Below, in pieces: positions 62,701 through 64,000 of a stretch of DNA of 64,000 bases; the first letter of the stretch is position 1, and the number at the start of each line of letters is the position of its first letter. Position numbers and translations under genes: made by a program. The stretch is from Latrodectus hesperus (taxonomy: Eukaryota > Arthropoda > Arachnida > Araneae > Theridiidae): contig JAJQOW010000014.1 in NCBI GenBank assembly GCA_037975125.1, forward strand, positions 21,948,809 through 22,012,808, written 5' to 3'. Under the pieces are notes generated by a model, which did not search any database, was not told the DNA's origin, and saw nothing but the letters and a program-made list of their open reading frames with translations.

Positions 62701-64000
62701 CCCATAAGATCGTGTCTTAAGAAGAATTTCATCGTGTTAAGTAACAGAAAGCAAAATCTATTTCAGTCAAAAATTTCTTCATCACTCTGAAAAGTTTAAG
62801 TTACAATCCTACTGAAGATCATACAAGGACATTCGGAGAATCCAAAAGGTTTTATTAGGCTATTTTCAGGATATCTGTTTCATAAATCGGAATCTGTTAT
62901 TATAACATCATGTGACCAATTTTAGAGAAGGCGGTTATTTAATATAGTATGGTACTACAATTAATCAGTAAAGCATAAAGATTATTTTCAGGAACGGTGT
63001 GAACTCGGTAGACACCACACGATTTCCAGTTAGCAGATTTTTTCGAATAAGATGAACTGGACTGGATAAACCATTCATAATATCTACAAAGGGCTTTCTA
63101 AAACATATATTAAAATTCTTTCTTATATGCATTGAGTTTTCAGAAGCTAATCATTTAGCTTTAGAATTTGTTGGTTTTTCCTTTTGTTTCAATAATATTT
63201 TATCTTGCATGGAATACTATTAATTGAAAGAAAAGAAGAGAAAGAAACCATTAATTAGTTTACGATTTTTACAATTTATGAAAAAGCTAAAATGAGATAA
63301 AAATCTATACCAATTTTTGGCCTGCTTACTTCTATGATGAATGTTTTTCAGTCAGCTCTTCAGCCAAAAGCATTCAGCCAGTTAAATGCTTTTGGCAGTA
63401 CCAAATCCATCCTAAGCACAATTTTAGTTCATAGATCTTTATTTTTTCCCATTATCAGCATATAAATCCAACATGTATGTGTTTTCCTGTCTAAAGGCGA
63501 TGGACAATATCTGACAAATATCTCTTCTCCGGTATATAATAAAAATTGGTTGGCTGTTTCAGCAGGGCTGATGGATAGATGACTCAGCTCAACTTTTTGA
63601 CTTTCAGTCTTTATGGAGAATCGGGAACTTCATTCCGACTTCCTAAGCTAGAAGAAAGCCATTAAGGTCTTGCGAGTTTCTTTGCCTTCTCTCCAAACAG
63701 TCTGTGGTAGAAACAAATACCATTTAAAACACTCTGTTATTTTTAGAGTTAAGTTACTTCAATTCTTGGATTTGCAGCAATATCATGGAGGATAAGGACT
63801 GAAAAGTTTATGTTTCTTATCTAAACATGCAACTTGAGCAGAAAGCTCATTGATTTGCGATTGTCTTTTCACGAAATCATGGTTATTGGTATTGATTCGA
63901 TTGAAACAGAAACAAATATGTCTAGAAATGGGACTTAATTTTCAAATCTTGCTAGCCATAATAAATAATTCTGGTAAACCATCAATTCTAACAAACAATA
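59775..64000. other. Intergenic: nothing recognised apart from one hairpin
   Basis: 59970-60060 has several ACGATA words in loose repetition. Beyond 61.5 kb the sequence is slightly less AT-rich and resembles 51-55 kb in texture, but no frame, SINE or terminal repeat could be recognised. Confidence 0.4.
63364..63395. repeat. Hairpin, 11-bp arms, 10-nt loop
   Basis: CCAAAAGCATT ... AATGCTTTTGG, perfect arms. Confidence 0.85.

Overview
The window looks like AT-rich (by eye a little over 70 % A+T) arthropod nuclear DNA. Evidence: one gene split into short exons with GT/AG junctions inside very long introns, long (AT)n/(CA)n/(CT)n microsatellites, tRNA-derived SINEs, and many decayed animal-type transposons (Tc1, mariner, Merlin/ISXO2-like, hAT, RTE-like and I/Jockey-like non-LTR elements, Ty3/gypsy-type solo LTRs). 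A chelicerate, probably a spider, is my best guess; this is inference and I cannot prove it from the window. There is no sign of bacterial operons, CRISPR or phage.

The only host gene I can support runs on the + strand from about 10.5 to 48.2 kb. Seven exons join without a frame break (phases 1,1,1,2,2,1) into a 510-residue protein: a short Ser/Asp-rich N-terminus (exons 1-3, 10466-17375), a BTB/POZ domain (exons 4 and 5), a BACK domain (exons 5 and 6) and, after a 13.2-kb intron, a diverged PHR-like domain ending in TGA at 48207. This is the architecture of the BTBD1/2/3/6 family of Cullin-3 substrate adaptors.

Layout: 0-1.6 kb, a Tc1 element with IR/DR ends, cut by the window start. 1.6-10.4 kb, intergenic, with a retrotransposon tail, an (AT)n tract, a solo LTR plus an LTR fragment, an RTE-like tail and a SINE. 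10.5-29.3 kb, introns 1-3, packed with a non-LTR fragment, a SINE, RTE-like tails, a pair of inverted ~640-bp MITEs (one nested in another MITE), a second solo LTR, a broken Merlin/ISXO2-like transposase and several 8-bp-TSD MITEs. 29.3-34.5 kb, the BTB/BACK exons, with a third solo LTR only 19 bp after the exon-4 splice donor and a GC-rich island in the next intron. 34.5-47.7 kb, the giant intron 6, holding a 564-bp MITE, a hAT remnant, a nearly intact Merlin element with a perfect 8-bp TSD, and a MITE ending just upstream of the last exon. 48.2-64 kb, intergenic: a mariner fragment, a 39-bp minisatellite, a mariner MITE, an RNase H fragment, and about 7 kb at the end where I recognise nothing.

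The non-genic DNA is mostly layers of mobile elements. Three element families (the coding Merlin, a GGCAC-type MITE and a long MITE called Q here) share GG...CC termini and 8-bp target duplications, so one Merlin-type transposase may have moved all of them. Many elements carry a TTTTGGCGR / TTGGCGA motif that resembles E2F sites. I found no clearly new molecular system. The most informative items are the gene model, the paralogous empty site that dates one nested insertion, the transposon insertions hugging splice sites, and an overlapping double palindrome at 26.2 kb.
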